64,000 nt of DNA from Calendula officinalis. Its lineage: Eukaryota; Streptophyta; Magnoliopsida; Asterales; Asteraceae. The notes under the pieces are model-generated. The model ran no database searches. It saw only the letters and a program-made list of their open reading frames with translations, and was not told the DNA's origin. Of the stretch, positions 21,988-33,790 are shown piece by piece. Each line of letters starts with the position of its first letter. Positions within the stretch are counted from its first letter, which is position 1. Location: the NCBI GenBank assembly GCA_963853835.1, contig OY970823.1, positions 48,211,808 through 48,275,807 of the forward strand. The letters are read 5' to 3'. A program made the position numbers and the translations under genes.

Positions 21988-22856
21988 AACTCCCACTTGC
22001 ACACGACGCGACGTGTTTTATGTATCACAAACAAAGAGTGGCCCTAGCTAGGCATCTTTGTCCCCTAGTCAACACGACTTTGTCATCCACGACAATTACC
22101 AATCATATTAATGATGGTCCTATAGATAAGTGATAATATCATCCCTTTGTACACGACATCCTTGTGAACACGAGACATGGATTAATGTCGTCATTCTCCA
22201 GATCGTTCACGATTATGTTTCTCGATCTATTATTTAGTGGTGACCAAAATGAGTTGTAATTGAACCATTTTCAATATAAGTCGAGCATGGCCATGCTTTT
22301 GGGTGTCAGCGCTAAATCATCGAGGGGCCCATGGATATCTCTCTTCATTGAGGTACAAATCCTTTTGACTACATAGTCCCTCCACATAAGTTATCCTTAC
22401 CCAACCAAGCCCCTTATAACTGCCATTTACGAACCGCGTTAGAGCATTAATCTAAGTAAAGTAACTTATACTTTGGAATCTCATGAATCTCTGGTCTAAC
22501 GATGAAATGATACTCCCGAGTTACTTGTGACAGTTTCCATGAAGTAAACTTGGGTGTGGGTCTCCAGTCACATGAAACTCATTTCAAGCACAGACAATTG
22601 TTGCGTCTATATCTCATAACCAACACATTGCCTCAGTCTTCATTCATAACTTACTTCCATTTAAGTATGACTGACTGTGGATGTTCAGATAAAAATCTAG
22701 GAAGTGTTTAAACATGCAAAGATGGAACACAATAAAGATTTTGAAAGTAACTACAACACGCATATGTATAGACATATTTATACATCAATACAATCAAAAT
22801 TACAATACTGCTTCAAGTTCCCAAAATAAACATCAAATTCTAACTGAAATAGTACT
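21988..22856 (-). mobile_element. 3' untranslated interior of the truncated Copia element
   Basis: Non-coding sequence between the polypurine tract and the later-inserted pol-less Copia. The same element resumes at 29592, where its RNase H reading frame ends. The octamer GTACTTAT at 22852-22859 recurs at 29584-29591 on the far side of the insertion. Confidence 0.6.
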
Positions 22857-23519
22857 TATAGGAAAACCTTGTAGTATTCACATGGCGGAACTTGAATACC
22901 ACATTACTGGATCTCTACTAGTCAATGAGATCACGAGAAGAAAGAGATGATGAACATTACCTTTAGATTGCTAAAGAAGTGATCCACCTCTACTGCACCA
23001 CCTGAACACGCTGCAAGACCGCGTTGTACCAACAAAGCAATACACAATGACTTGTGTGTGTGTGTCGAACTCAAAACCGAAACACACCTTCGGGTGTGTT
23101 TGATGTTCGTCGAATAAGCAAACCGAAAACCCCTTGAGGTTTCTTTCGTTCGATCGGCCGAGATAGGGAGGAAGGGTGTAGGGTTTTGTGGTGTTGTAAT
23201 GTGTGTAACCCTTAAGCCTTAGACATGCCCTCCTATTTGTAGGTTTAGGCCTAGCACTTAGGCCCTTAGAGTTTAACTAGAAGTTTAATGAAACTTAAAC
23301 TTCTATTGTTACTTTTAACCCTTGGACTTATAATTGTTAATTAATTAACTATTAATTAACTGTCCGTCAAATACTTAAGCTAATATTTAACCATCCTCAC
23401 AAATAATAATTAACTTATATTATTTATTCTCTTCTTTATAATTAACTTAACTAGTTAATTATTCCACACAACTTACTTTATTCGTTTGTCCATTATTGGG
23501 TGTGTAGTGGTGTGACCCT

Positions 23520-24695
23520 TTAATGTCTTATAACATTGGACACGGTGACACGTGTTCTATGAGAATTTGCGTTAAAATATAAAATGTCATCTTTTAAACA
23601 CGAAATTGTTTTCCCATAAAACTCATAATAAAAACCACTGTCTATAAGTGAATCAAAAGAAATAACATTTTTAATAAGTCTAGGAACATAATAACAATCT
23701 TGAAGTTCCAAGACTCTTCCTGGAGGGAACTTGAAAAGATATGTTCCTACGGCTTCAGCTCCAACCTTGGAACCTTTGCCTACTCGCAGTTCAACATCCC
23801 CTCGTCCCAGCCTCATGTTCTTCTTAAATCCCTGCAAATGATTGCAAATGTGATGACCACGTCCGGTATCCAATACACATGATTCACTAGAAGTAACGAG
23901 ACAATCAATTATAAAGATACCTGAATCGTTGACAAAGTCAGCGTCCAACAGCCCCACGTCTGACGTGTGTTCGCAAATATCCTTGCTGCCACAAGTTGGG
24001 CAACACAAATCAGCAAAGTCATTCAACCAATCATAGAACTCATCCTGCTGAATCTCAGGTAGAGATTCTTCCTCCAGCCTTTGAACATCGCGTATACACA
24101 AGAGATTCTCATGTAGACCTGCGACACTCAAATCAAAATTCCCGAATATACGTACTACCATGTCCTGATAGTACTGAGTGAGAGATCCAAACAAGAACAT
24201 GACTTGTTCATGCTCGTTTGATGTGCCAGTAACTAGGGCGAGACAATCTAGTAACCTCCTTATGTTGATAAGGTGGTCACTCAATGGTTGATCATCTTTC
24301 ATTTTTGACGAAATGATTTCTTGTAAAATGAATTGCTTGCTATCTTCAGTACTATCTTTAAACGTCTCCTCAAGATACTGGACAAACTCATAGCATGGTT
24401 TCTTACGTAGATTATCAGTAAGCTCTAATAATGAAGTAAGAATATGAAGCGACATAACTTGTGATTCATCTGCCAGATACTGATAATAAGCATCAAGCTC
24501 ATCATCCTGGGCATCTTGCCCTGGTTGTCCCTTGGGCACCTCGTCCATCACGTATAGTAGATTATGTGCTTTTAGGTAACTCATAAAATGCACCCTCCAA
24601 ACTTTGTAGTTTGGACCAGTAAGCTTCCATTTTCCAGTGATGAACTTTCGCGATTCGTTTGGTGAGTAAAACGGAATTTCTGACGGTACAGACAT
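23520..24695 (-). CDS. Copia gag with truncated aspartic protease
   Basis: 391 codons on the minus strand. Residues 1-200 resemble Copia capsid: KWKLTGPNYKVWRVHFMSYL at the start, then RKKPCYEFVQYLEETFKD and ISSKMKDDQPLSDHLINIRR. A Cys/His-rich segment (CCPTCGSKDICEH, about 230-243) stands where a zinc knuckle would be but lacks the CX2CX4HX4C spacing. From about 270 the protease begins with CVLDTGRGHHICNHLQGF; DTG is the catalytic motif, followed by a typical Copia linker (YYVPRLIKNVISFDSLIDSG). The frame ends in the 3' LTR with no pol. Only one stop-free frame is present, so gag is intact enough to be translated. The ATG is directly preceded by TTTTTCTTATAG, a possible splice acceptor. Confidence 0.85.
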   Translation of the reverse strand: MSVPSEIPFYSPNESRKFITGKWKLTGPNYKVWRVHFMSYLKAHNLLYVMDEVPKGQPGQDAQDDELDAYYQYLADESQVMSLHILTSLLELTDNLRKKPCYEFVQYLEETFKDSTEDSKQFILQEIISSKMKDDQPLSDHLINIRRLLDCLALVTGTSNEHEQVMFLFGSLTQYYQDMVVRIFGNFDLSVAGLHENLLCIRDVQRLEEESLPEIQQDEFYDWLNDFADLCCPTCGSKDICEHTSDVGLLDADFVNDSGIFIIDCLVTSSESCVLDTGRGHHICNHLQGFKKNMRLGRGDVELRVGKGSKVGAEAVGTYLFKFPPGRVLELQDCYYVPRLIKNVISFDSLIDSGFYYEFYGKTISCLKDDILYFNANSHRTRVTVSNVIRH

Positions 24696-24779
24696 CTATA
24701 AGAAAAACAACAAACGGTTAGTAAGATTAGATAAATAAATAACTTCTAAAATTATTACCTTTTAATAATAATAGTTAGA

Positions 24780-25082
24780 CTAGGACCCATATTTCACGCC
24801 CTCTAATGCAAGGTTTGAGCATTTCCCATTAGAGCCACACTATTTTTGGTAGGTATAGCCATGTTTTAAGTTGAACAACAAACTTGTACATGTTTTAATC
24901 CCTCTAGTGCATTTTGGGCCGGGACTCCCGATTATCACCAAAATAGATAGTACCACCTAAGACTCCCGATTATCACTAGCCCTATGCACCCTAACACTCA
25001 CAGTGATTTGAATCCACATCTAAGGTTCTTTCTCCTTACAATGTGAATATCGTTGAACAAGTGAGGTGTTCCATTAAGTTGG
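24780..25082 (-). promoter_or_regulatory. Conserved leader block with two GATAATCGGGAGTC motifs
   Basis: In the gag leader of this element, minus-strand blocks such as ATTGTAAGGAGAAAGAACCT and GATAATCGGGAGTC (two copies) match 50196-50640 in the other pol-less Copia, although their LTRs and gag genes differ. CGGGAGTCCCG is nearly self-complementary and could form a stem-loop. Such conservation would suit a packaging or dimerisation signal, which is my inference. Confidence 0.6.
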
Positions 25083-25139
25083 TTGTACTCTGATCTAAGA
25101 TTTTCTAAAAAGGAGTTTCCTTTGTTCGAAAAGTTAGCC

Positions 25140-25395
25140 AGTTTTTAATTACTTGATTTTATAAACTAACTGTTTATAAATTCCACTTTTAATTTGTCTT
25201 TTTTAAAACTTGGTTTATAAACAAACTGTTTACTTTACCAATATTTACTTAAAACTTGGTTTTCTAAACAAACTGTTTATAATCACCATCTTATTAATTT
25301 ATATCTTGGTTTTCTAAACAAACTGTTTATAATTACATCTTATAATTAAATCTTGGTTTTCTAAACAAACTGTTTATAATCACCATCTTTTTATT
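25140..25395. repeat. Tandem repeats in the pol-less Copia leader
   Basis: At least five degenerate copies of a roughly 55-bp unit containing CTTGGTTTTCTAAACAAACT and GTTTATAATCACC. Non-coding. Confidence 0.75.
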
Positions 25396-26001
25396 TCAAC
25401 TATAATAAATAAACGAAATAAAATAAATAATACTTGCAATTTACGAGAATTGCTATGCCATAACCCCAAAGACTTGGTTTTGTGTTTTGTATATTTAAAA
25501 AAATAAAAATTTAATAATTTCTGAAAATAATTAAAAATTCGGAACTTTTAACATTAAAAACAATGTCACGACTTTTGGGTTATGTCATACTAAATAAATA
25601 AATAAACTGATTATTTAAACTACCAAACTGATAATTTTTAAATTACCTATAAACTGGTTTCTTATTTCCTCCTTAATTTCATAATTATCTTGATTTAATA
25701 ACTATTAAAATCATTAGGTTTAATTTAAATGTTAATACTAATTATTATTATTTAGACGAAAAAATTAAATAATCTAGTCAACTAAAATACTTATAGATTG
25801 ACTTTTAAACATAAAATCTTACATAATAACGTGTAGATTTTATTCCTTGAATTAGACCATATCTTGAACTAAAATAAAAAAGATATATTGGTCTCCAAGA
25901 AACACCATCCAACCGAAACTCGGTGGATTCGGTTTTGGTTGACCACTGGGTCGTCGAACCGAGCTCCAACCGTGTCTCGGTTGGTTCGGTTTTGACTACC
26001 G

Positions 26002-26003
<2 letters not shown>

Positions 26004-26066
<63 letters not shown>
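26004..26066. repeat. (TA)n microsatellite
   Basis: About 31 TA units in the leader of the pol-less Copia, followed by a short (AAT)n run. Three imperfect repeats containing TAGGGTTCTTT/CTAGTTCTTTTTATC follow at about 26120-26510. Confidence 0.95.
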
Positions 26067-26067
<1 letters not shown>

Positions 26068-26545
26068 GTTAATAATAATAATAATAATAAACAAATAAAC
26101 CGTTAAACTTTTAAATGAAAAATTTAACATAACCTTTTCTTAATTTTGTCTTAAAACCCATTTATTCCAATTATTCAAGAACTTTGAACAATTTGCTTGG
26201 ATTAAACATACTAGGTTTTATTTACTAAAAAAAAGAAAGAAACCTAGTTCTTTTTATCTTGAAACCTATTCAACCCAATTATTCAAAACTTGAACAATTT
26301 TCTTTGATTAAATTTTCTAGGGTTCTTTCTAAGATTAAAAAAAAAACTAATATAATATACATATATACACGAAAATCGGAAAAAAACAAGGAAGAAAAAA
26401 GAAGCCTAATTTCTTTTATCTAGAACCCTATTCAAACCAACGTTCATTCAAAAACTTGAAGAACACATACTTGGATTCGAAAATTCTAGGGTTCTTTTTC
26501 TAGATGGAAAGAAACTCAACCGAATCTCATTGAGATTAGTTGGGA

Positions 26546-26557
26546 GCTCTGATACCA
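26546..26557 (-). other. Primer-binding site, initiator tRNA-Met type
   Basis: Minus strand TGGTATCAGAGC, one base inside the 5' LTR end (CCAACA at 26559-26564). It fixes the element's orientation. Confidence 0.9.
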
Positions 26558-26963
26558 CTGTTGGAAAACCTTGTAGTATTCACATGGCGGAACTTGAATA
26601 CCACAATACTGGATCTCTACTAGTCAATGAGATCACGAGAAGAAAGAGATGATGAACATTACCTTTAGATTGCTAAAGAAGTGATCCACCTCTACTGCAC
26701 TACCTGAACACGCTGTAAGACCGCATTGTACCAACTAAGCAATACACAATGACTTGTGTGTGTGTGTCGAGCTCGAAACCGAAACACACATTCGGGTGTG
26801 TTTGATGTTCGTCGAATAAGCAAACCGAAAACCCCTTGGGGTTTCTTTCGTTCGATCGACCGAGAGAGGGAGGAAGGGTGTAGGGTTTTCTGGTGTTGTA
26901 ATGTGTGTAACCCTTAAGCCTTAGACATGCCCTCCTATTTATAGGTTTAGGCCTTGCACTTAG

Positions 26964-28868
26964 TGTAACGACCCAAAAATTTGTGAATAAATTTATAAAA
27001 ATTATGATAAATAAGGATAAATCGTTTAGAGAACGTAGGAATTGGTTTCGTGTCATTTGGACACCGTATGAGAAAGTTATGGACGAAACCGGACCGAGAC
27101 AAGGATGAAAAAGTGCAGCCTTGGCTGCACATGGAGTTAGCGACGCGAAGTATAGATCACGATCGGGAACTGTCTACCGAAGGTTGGGCTTTTGTGCGTG
27201 AAGTAGTTCACGTTTGGGTAACGATCGCTAAGTTCGCGTGCAAGGGAAAGTTAGCGACGCGAACTTAGTTCGCGTCGTGAACTATGGCCGAGCAGCTTTA
27301 AGTCGGGTTTTGGCTCATTTGATGCCATATCAAAACCCTAGTTTCTTCTTTGGCGATTTTTGAGCTTGGGGACTGATTGAGGTCGGATTCTTCACAAATC
27401 TTTGGTAGATTTCACTCCTAGTTGAAGATTAAAGGTATATCTTCACTCTTTGATCTTCGTAGCTTAAGATCTATGTATTTTGATGTATGGGTTTGAAACC
27501 CCAGTTCTTGGGGTTATGGGTTATGGTGATATAAGTGTTGTATACACTTAAAAGATGTTATATTATCAAAGGAAACAAGTGTATGATTATGATTTGTATG
27601 AATCTTAAGGGTTGGTTAACCTAGGGTTTGGTAAACCACCATAATTGGGGGAAATGTGTTAATAAGTGTTATCTAGAGATAGATGGACACAATAGTAGTA
27701 GTATGTGATGTTGATAATCTTGTGATTATTGTATTAGGCAATTGGTGAGATCTTGGAAGGTTGACCGGATTGTGAAGCAAGGATTCGGGTTAACAGACGC
27801 GATCTGGAAAGCACTGGTAAGGTGAGTACATGAGACTTTTAAACTGGGTACATAGCAAATAGTTTTGATAATACATATGATAATTTATGAGTCTTTATTA
27901 ATAAATATTTTGATAAAGATAGTGATTGAAATGTACGAGAGTATGTAGGGTGTGATACTAGAATATGTCTAGTATGATGGATGTATTTGAGGGTAAATAT
28001 GATTGATGATATAGGAAGTAGTATGATAAACTAAGTAATAATGGAATCTTTATTAATGAACCATAATAATAAAGACAAAGAGTAAAAGAATGCATATTGA
28101 GTCTTTATTAATAAATATGTATTAGTAAGGCAATTGGAGATGATTTTGTAGTAATAAATATCTATTGGTAAGACTTACTAATAAAAGTAAAGAACGAATA
28201 TATATGAAAATGATTATGAGGTGACTAGTAGTGACTATGTATTATAGTCAATGGAAAGATAAAAGTATTATGATATCGATGAATAAGGAATATATCTTAT
28301 GAAATAAGCAAGTATAGACCTCCTAGTGTCATAGAGGTAGAAGTAAATGTGGGTTGCTTATGATCGGGTCCGTGGGACAACACAGGTACGTTCATACTAT
28401 GTTGAACTAGTTATATGTAGTTATTATTGAATAACTAACTTGTTTGATGATAAGACGTGATAGCCGAGAGCTAGATTGACATAACCATCGAGTTATGATA
28501 TGTTGAGATAAGGTGATGATGCGGGGGACCCCCGATCATGAGGTGTTTAATGGGGGGCAGTTGGGTGGATTCCCATCGACTCATCCACGGTAGTAGTCTT
28601 GCTAACTGGACGTATTCCGGCGAGTAAGGCAGGTATCGGTAGATTGGGCGAATCCCTCTTGCCGGTATCTTGAGGCTAATTAATGGCGATGGATTTCGGT
28701 TAATAAGTTGGTGTGAAGCTTACTAATGGCGATGGATTTCGGTTAGTAAGTTAATGTGATTCTGGTACATATATGTTTATGTATTAGGTAGGTTTGTTCT
28801 TTTAACTAGTTCGGGGGCAACCCGATAGTTAGATATGGTTGCAAGTAGAGCATAGATTGATAGAGTCA

Positions 28869-28945
<77 letters not shown>

Positions 28946-29285
28946 TTTATATTTATGAAATGATTATTAATATTGGGGTCTAAAACCCATGTATCTCACG
29001 AGTCTATTTTGTCTCACGTACTACGTTTGTTTGTGGCTATGTACTCAGGTACAGGTTTGAAGTGATAGAAGGTTGCACTAGAAGTGGCCTAGAGATCTTT
29101 AGCTCTGGAGCTCATAGGTAGATCCCGTTGCCTATGGTTTTGATATACTTGGTGACACCGTATTTTTGTAAACTCTGATATGGATTTTAAAGTTTTTGTT
29201 AAATTGTATTTTGGACAACATGTCAAATATTGGAAAAATGTATTTTAAATGATTTAAACGATGTTTTAAAAATACGGGTGTTACA
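26964..29285. mobile_element. Solo LTR (probable Gypsy) nested in the Copia 5' LTR
   Basis: 2,322 bp running from TGTAACGACCC to GGGTGTTACA, flanked by a perfect 5-bp TSD, CTTAG (26959-26963, 29286-29290). No internal domain, so it is a solo LTR. The TGTAACGACCC/GGGTGTTACA ends are typical of plant Ty3/Gypsy LTRs (from memory). It contains a long (TA)n run at about 28870-28942. Removing it restores collinearity with the other Copia LTR at 23281/23282. Apparent short ORFs here are not genes. Confidence 0.88.
28870..28942. repeat. (TA)n microsatellite
   Basis: About 36 TA units inside the solo LTR; likely to vary in length. Confidence 0.95.
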
Positions 29286-29615
29286 CTTAGGCCCTTAGAG
29301 TTTAACTAGAAGTTTAATGAAACTTAAACTTCTATTGTTACTTTTTACCCTTGGACTTATACTTGTTAATTAATTAACTATTAATTAAATGTTCGTCAAA
29401 TACTTAACCTAATATTTAACCATCCTCACAAATAATAATTAACTTATTATTATTTATTCTCTTCTTTATAATTAACTTAACTAGTTAATTATTCCACACA
29501 ACTTACTTTATTCGGTTGTCCATTATTAGGTGTGTAGTGGTATGACCCTTTAATGTCTTATAACATTGGACACGGTGACACATGTACTTATCTGTGCACA
29601 TAAATCCTTCAGTAC

Positions 29616-29652
29616 TCAAGCTAAACCACTGGATAATCTCACACCTATTCCT
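29616..29652 (-). pseudogene. Last codons of a Copia RNase H, split by a Harbinger insertion
   Basis: The minus-strand frame GIGVRLSSGLA-stop continues the RNase H end at 33269 onward once the Harbinger element and one copy of its 3-bp TSD are removed. It belongs to the same element as the LTR at 20913-21987. Confidence 0.65.
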
Positions 29653-30367
29653 CTAGGGTGTGTTTGGTACAGAGAATTGGGAAGTGGGAAATGGAATTAG
29701 CAACCAAATCCCTTGTTTGGTTGTACTGGGAAAAGGGGAGGTAGGAGAATTGTCAATTCCTATTCTCTAGTTTTTTCCCTCCTCCAGGTAAAGAATTGGT
29801 GGGAATTGTAAAATAGGGAATTAAAAAAAAAGCGGAGAATTGTGAAAGCCCACTATCACCTCGTCTTCTAAAACACCTCAGCCCCCACACACGTTTTCGT
29901 TCGTTCGCAACATAAGATTCTTCCACACAGTTTCTTTCAAGGTTTGATCTCCTCTCTCTAGAAAACTTCTTGATTTAATTCATTATTAAATGATTCATTA
30001 TGCATTATTTTTATGATCTCCTCTCTCTCTAGAACACTTCGCAACATGTATGATTTCGTGGGCCTCAAAATTTTATTAATTCATTATTAATTGATTTATC
30101 CTTCACAATTGCTTGAAAAGAATTTTGTGATTTAATTATTAGTCATTGATGTTCTACATTGAGTAATAATGAAGCAATTGATTATCATCATTAATTCATA
30201 ATTAATTGATTTTTGATTCATTTAAAAAATTTCCCTTTTGATATGTAATTGATTATTAATTGATTTTTAGTCATTTAGATAAAGTTATGGCATAAATGTT
30301 TACTTGATTTAATTTACATTAAATAAATGATCTTGATCAATCTTGATTTAGGCCAAATTTAGTTGAG

Positions 30368-31711
30368 ATGACAAGATTACATTTGAGACAAAGAATAGTT
30401 GTCATAAGTGCATTTTATGCCATGTATGTTATGATTCATTGGTGGATGATGTGTGGTCATCGTTTCCGTCGTTCTATTGAATCAAGAACGTCACACACAA
30501 AATATTTTATGAGTTACCAAAATAGGCGTGAGAACATGGAGATGATGGTTTATGAAAGTGATGTTACGAGTATTGTTAACATAAGAATGAATATACATGC
30601 ATTTTCAACACTTTGTGATATCTTAGAAAGTAGAGGGGGGCTAAAGAATAGTAAAAATATGTTAGTCGATGAGCAAGTAGCTATGTTTTTGCATACAGTA
30701 GCTCATAATGCAAAGAATAGGATACTAGACAATAGAATTAATCGGTCTGGGGAAACTATAAGTCGGTACTTTAAATTGGTCTTAAATGCTATATGTCGAC
30801 TGCACAAAGAATTCTACAAGTCACCTGTGCCGGTGCCAGATAATGAAACCGAAGAGAGATGGAAATGGTTTAAGGTAAGTCATAATGTTTATTTTTTTGA
30901 TTAAAGTTGCTATTTTGTATTATAATTTACTAAGTATGGTTAATTTTTTATGCAGGGTTGCCTTGGAGCATTAGATGGAACATATGTGAAAGTTAAAGTC
31001 GCTGATGTTGATCAAAAACCTTATCGAACACGAAAGAGAGAGATTTGTACAAACGTACTTGGAGTATGTACGAGAGACCTTTTATTTACGTATGTATTAG
31101 CGGGATGGGAGGGTTCTGCAGCCGATAGTAGAATTCTACGAGATGCAATTAGTAGACCTAATGGTCTTAAAACAAGTCATGGTATGTGATAGATTGTCTT
31201 CAATTAATATATGTACAATTAAATATCTTAACTAACAAAGAGTTTATGGTTAATTGTAGGAACATACTATCTTTGTGATGCCGGTTATACGAATGGTGAA
31301 GGTTTTTTAGCCCCTTATCGTGGTCAACGCTGCCACATAAATGATTGGTCACGGCCACCTGCAAATGCCAAAGAACTATTTAATAAGAGACATTCGTCGG
31401 CCAGGAATGTCATAGAAAGATGTTTTGGATTAATTAAAGCTAGATGGGCTATTTTGCGTGATAACTCGTATCATCCAATAGAGTCTATGCCACGTATCAT
31501 TATTGCTTGTTGTTTGTTACACAATTTCATACGAACAACAATGAGCGAACACCCTATAGATAATGAACTCTCAACAAATCACACACAACCTGGAAACGAT
31601 CATGATAATGTTATTTCTACGGTTGAGCCTTCACAAGAGTTGACTGATCGTAGAGACCTTCTTGCTAATGAAATGTTTACCGATTGGAATGCGAGGCGTT
31701 TCAATATTTAA
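30368..31711 (+). CDS. PIF/Harbinger transposase (HARBI1-like DDE), three exons
   Basis: Exons 30368-30874, 30956-31181 and 31260-31711 with GT/AG borders join to 394 residues without a stop. The N-terminal part has a helix-turn-helix-like region (VDEQVAMFLHTVAHNAKNRI, then RSGETISRYFKLVLNAI). The catalytic DDE_4 domain starts at GCLGALDGTYVKV (first Asp), continues through DAGYTNGEGFLAPYRGQ (second Asp) and ends with ARNVIERCFGLIKARWAIL (Glu). All three metal ligands are present, so the protein may be active. It cuts and pastes the element with help from the Myb-like partner encoded downstream. Length is normal for the family (350-450). Start: first ATG upstream of the conserved region. Confidence 0.92.
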
Positions 31712-31868
31712 TGTTTAATTCATAGTTTTTATGTAGTCTTTAAGCACTGTTTATCTACTCTTTATTTGTTGAACCATGAATTATGATTGATAATGTTGAT
31801 TCTTCATTTTTATTTAATATTTTTCTTCGTTCTTTGTATAATTATAAATTATGCATTTTTGTATAGGC

Positions 31869-32838
31869 ATGGCAAATTCAAATGTAGGGAAAGGTACCGG
31901 AAGGAGCAAGCATAGTTGGTCAATTGAAGAAGATGAAAAGTTAATTGATGTGTTAATGGAGTTACATGCATCTGGAAAGTATGCAGGTGCTGACAATGGT
32001 TTCAAACCTGGCTATTTAAATGGAGTTCAACAATTACTAGATGTAAGTCTTCCTAACTCTGGTCTCAAAGCAGAACCACATATAAAGTCTAGGATGAAGT
32101 CATGGAAGAAGCACTTTGGCATTGTATATGATATGGTGAATACAAGTGGGTTCGGGTGGAATGAAGAAAAAAAATGTGTGTACGCTGAAGATAGTGTTTG
32201 GGAAGAATATGTCAAGGTATGTTTTAAATATACATTTAAAAAATGATGAAGCATTTTTATTTATTTATTTATTTTCTAATTGTCTTGTAGTCTCACAAAG
32301 GTGCTAGTCAATTTCGAGGCAAGCCAGTTCCGTTCTATGACAATCTGTTTATCATCTTTGGTAAAGTAAGAGCAACGAGTTGTAAATCGACTGATCTTGG
32401 AGAAGATGAAGAAGGCATTCCAGAGACGCAAGGAACTTCCCCAATTGATCCTCATGACTTTGATTTCGTTGAAGAGGGCGTTCAAGATGACGGTCGGGCT
32501 GAAGTACCAACAAATAATGTAATAAGCAAACGTAAAAGACGCAAAAGCATGGATGGAGATGAAATATATCGGGAGTCGTGCAAAGAGATGTAGGAAGTCA
32601 TTGGTAAGTTTGGAGAGATTGTTGGCGAACATCTGAGTAAAGAAGGTTTTGAGACTCGTGAAATTTTTGAGAAGGTTAGTGATGAGTTGAAAGTTTTACC
32701 GGGTATTACAATGACCAAACGTTTTAAAGCATCTAATTTGATTGGAAAGGATGTCTTTCTAGGACGGTTATTTCTTGGATTGACACAAGAAGAGAAAATA
32801 TGCATGGTAGAATCTTACACCAATGGCTCTATGGGATG
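31869..32838 (+). pseudogene. Harbinger second ORF, Myb/SANT-like DNA-binding protein with one stop
   Basis: Exons 31869-32216 and 32291-32838. The first encodes a Myb/SANT-like trihelix domain: WSIEEDEKLIDVLMELHASG, QQLLDVSLPNSGLK, KSRMKSWKKHFGIVYDMVN, GFGWNEEKKCVYAEDSVW. The second has KGASQFRGKPVPFYDNLF, an acidic linker, a basic stretch (SKRKRRKSMDGDE) and then an in-frame TAG at 32591-32593. Beyond it the same frame stays open to a TGA at 32836, with GLTQEEKICMVESY typical of the C-terminus. The family protein binds TIR DNA and helps move the transposase into the nucleus. One substitution appears to separate it from an open frame. It might be functional if truncation is tolerated. Confidence 0.85.
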
Positions 32839-33268
32839 ATTGCTTATGGTTCAAATATTGTTCTTGGTTAGATTGTGATTTTAAGTACTTAGAACTGTTT
32901 TTTTTTTGTTACATTTTGATTGAATTGATGGTTTCGAAAGTGACAATAGTTTATGTTTTTGGATGTTATTATTGATTTTATTAATGCACTTTCGTTATTA
33001 ATTTATCCATGAATTTTGTATGTTATAATAATGATTGTTGTGGGAAAAAAATATGCTTGCTAATTATAAAGTTTGTACAATTCTCTACTGATTTTTTTGT
33101 TGTACCAAACAAGAGAAATGATTCTCTGTTGCAATTCTCTGTTGAAGTCTCTGTGCTACCAGACAGAAGAGTCAATTCTCCTTCTCCAGACTAATTTTCT
33201 TTCTCTGCAATTCCATTCTCTACAACCATTTCTCTGCAGTTCCATTCTTTGTACCAAACGTACCCCTA

Positions 33269-33440
33269 GTGTGAGAATCATGTACAGTCCGTGACAACGA
33301 CTTAGTAAACGGATCGGCAAGGTTCTCTTCCGATACTACTCTGCTTATGGCAACATCACCACTTTCAACCTTATCTCCAATGCTTGGCATCGTCATTGCA
33401 CCTCTAATCCCATGTGCCTTTTATAGTAAATTCAACCATT
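33269..33440 (-). pseudogene. Copia RNase H fragment
   Basis: Minus strand frame with ESGDVAISRVVSEENLADPF followed by TKSLSRTVHDSHT, the C-terminal signature of plant Copia RNase H (NLADPLTKPL in most). It is cut off at about 33400-33440, so the rest of pol and the 5' LTR are gone. 33441-33790 is the upstream region of the transporter gene; TATATAA at about 33713 could be its TATA box. Confidence 0.75.
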
Positions 33441-33790
33441 TGTTTTAAGAGGTGACATCATTGCTTTGGTCACATAATGAGCCCTTTAAATGTTGTCTTT
33501 TATTCGGGTGAACCCATATTAATTAGAAATTAAAAGAAATTAATAAATATAGGTGTCTATGCTTATGTTCATAACATTTCCTTAAAAAACATCTTTGCCT
33601 TGGTAATTTAATTGTCTTTAAATAGCATTAGATAAAGAGAGGAGTCTAAAATACCACACGTAAGCTTATACGCGTTGCATACATCACTTGCCTCTAACCT
33701 TTTAGTTGACGTATATAACAACATATTTGGCTTCATTGTTTCTTCATTTTACACTCGTCACTTAAAAACCCAAAATTGTTGTAAAGAGGT

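Larger units (their letters stand above)
22857..29583 (-). mobile_element. Pol-less Copia element (LTR-gag-LTR), nested in the older Copia
   Basis: Minus orientation. The 3' LTR (about 22857-23550) and 5' LTR (26559-29580 including a nested 2.3-kb insertion; about 695 bp without it) are near-identical. A TGGTATCAGAGC primer-binding site lies at 26546-26557 next to the 5' LTR. A gag plus protease-start ORF (24695-23520) runs directly into the 3' LTR; integrase, reverse transcriptase and RNase H are absent. GTACTTAT occurs on both sides (22852-22859, 29584-29591), consistent with a TSD, although the exact 3' LTR end is blurred. It would need enzymes from another element. Confidence 0.8.
29656..33265 (+). 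mobile_element. PIF/Harbinger transposon with both genes, nearly intact
   Basis: 3,610 bp with imperfect TIRs GGGTGTGTTTGGTACAGAGA (left) and GGGTACGTTTGGTACAAAGA (right, reversed), flanked by the 3-bp duplication CTA (29653-29655, 33266-33268). It contains a three-exon DDE transposase and a two-exon Myb/trihelix-like second protein, the classic two-gene layout of the superfamily. It is inserted in the RNase H remnant of an older Copia. Only one in-frame stop, in the second gene, is evident. Confidence 0.92.

Noticed and set aside
26700..27268. ORFs spanning the junction of the Copia LTR and the nested solo LTR
   Set aside because: They cross an insertion boundary and have no family resemblance.
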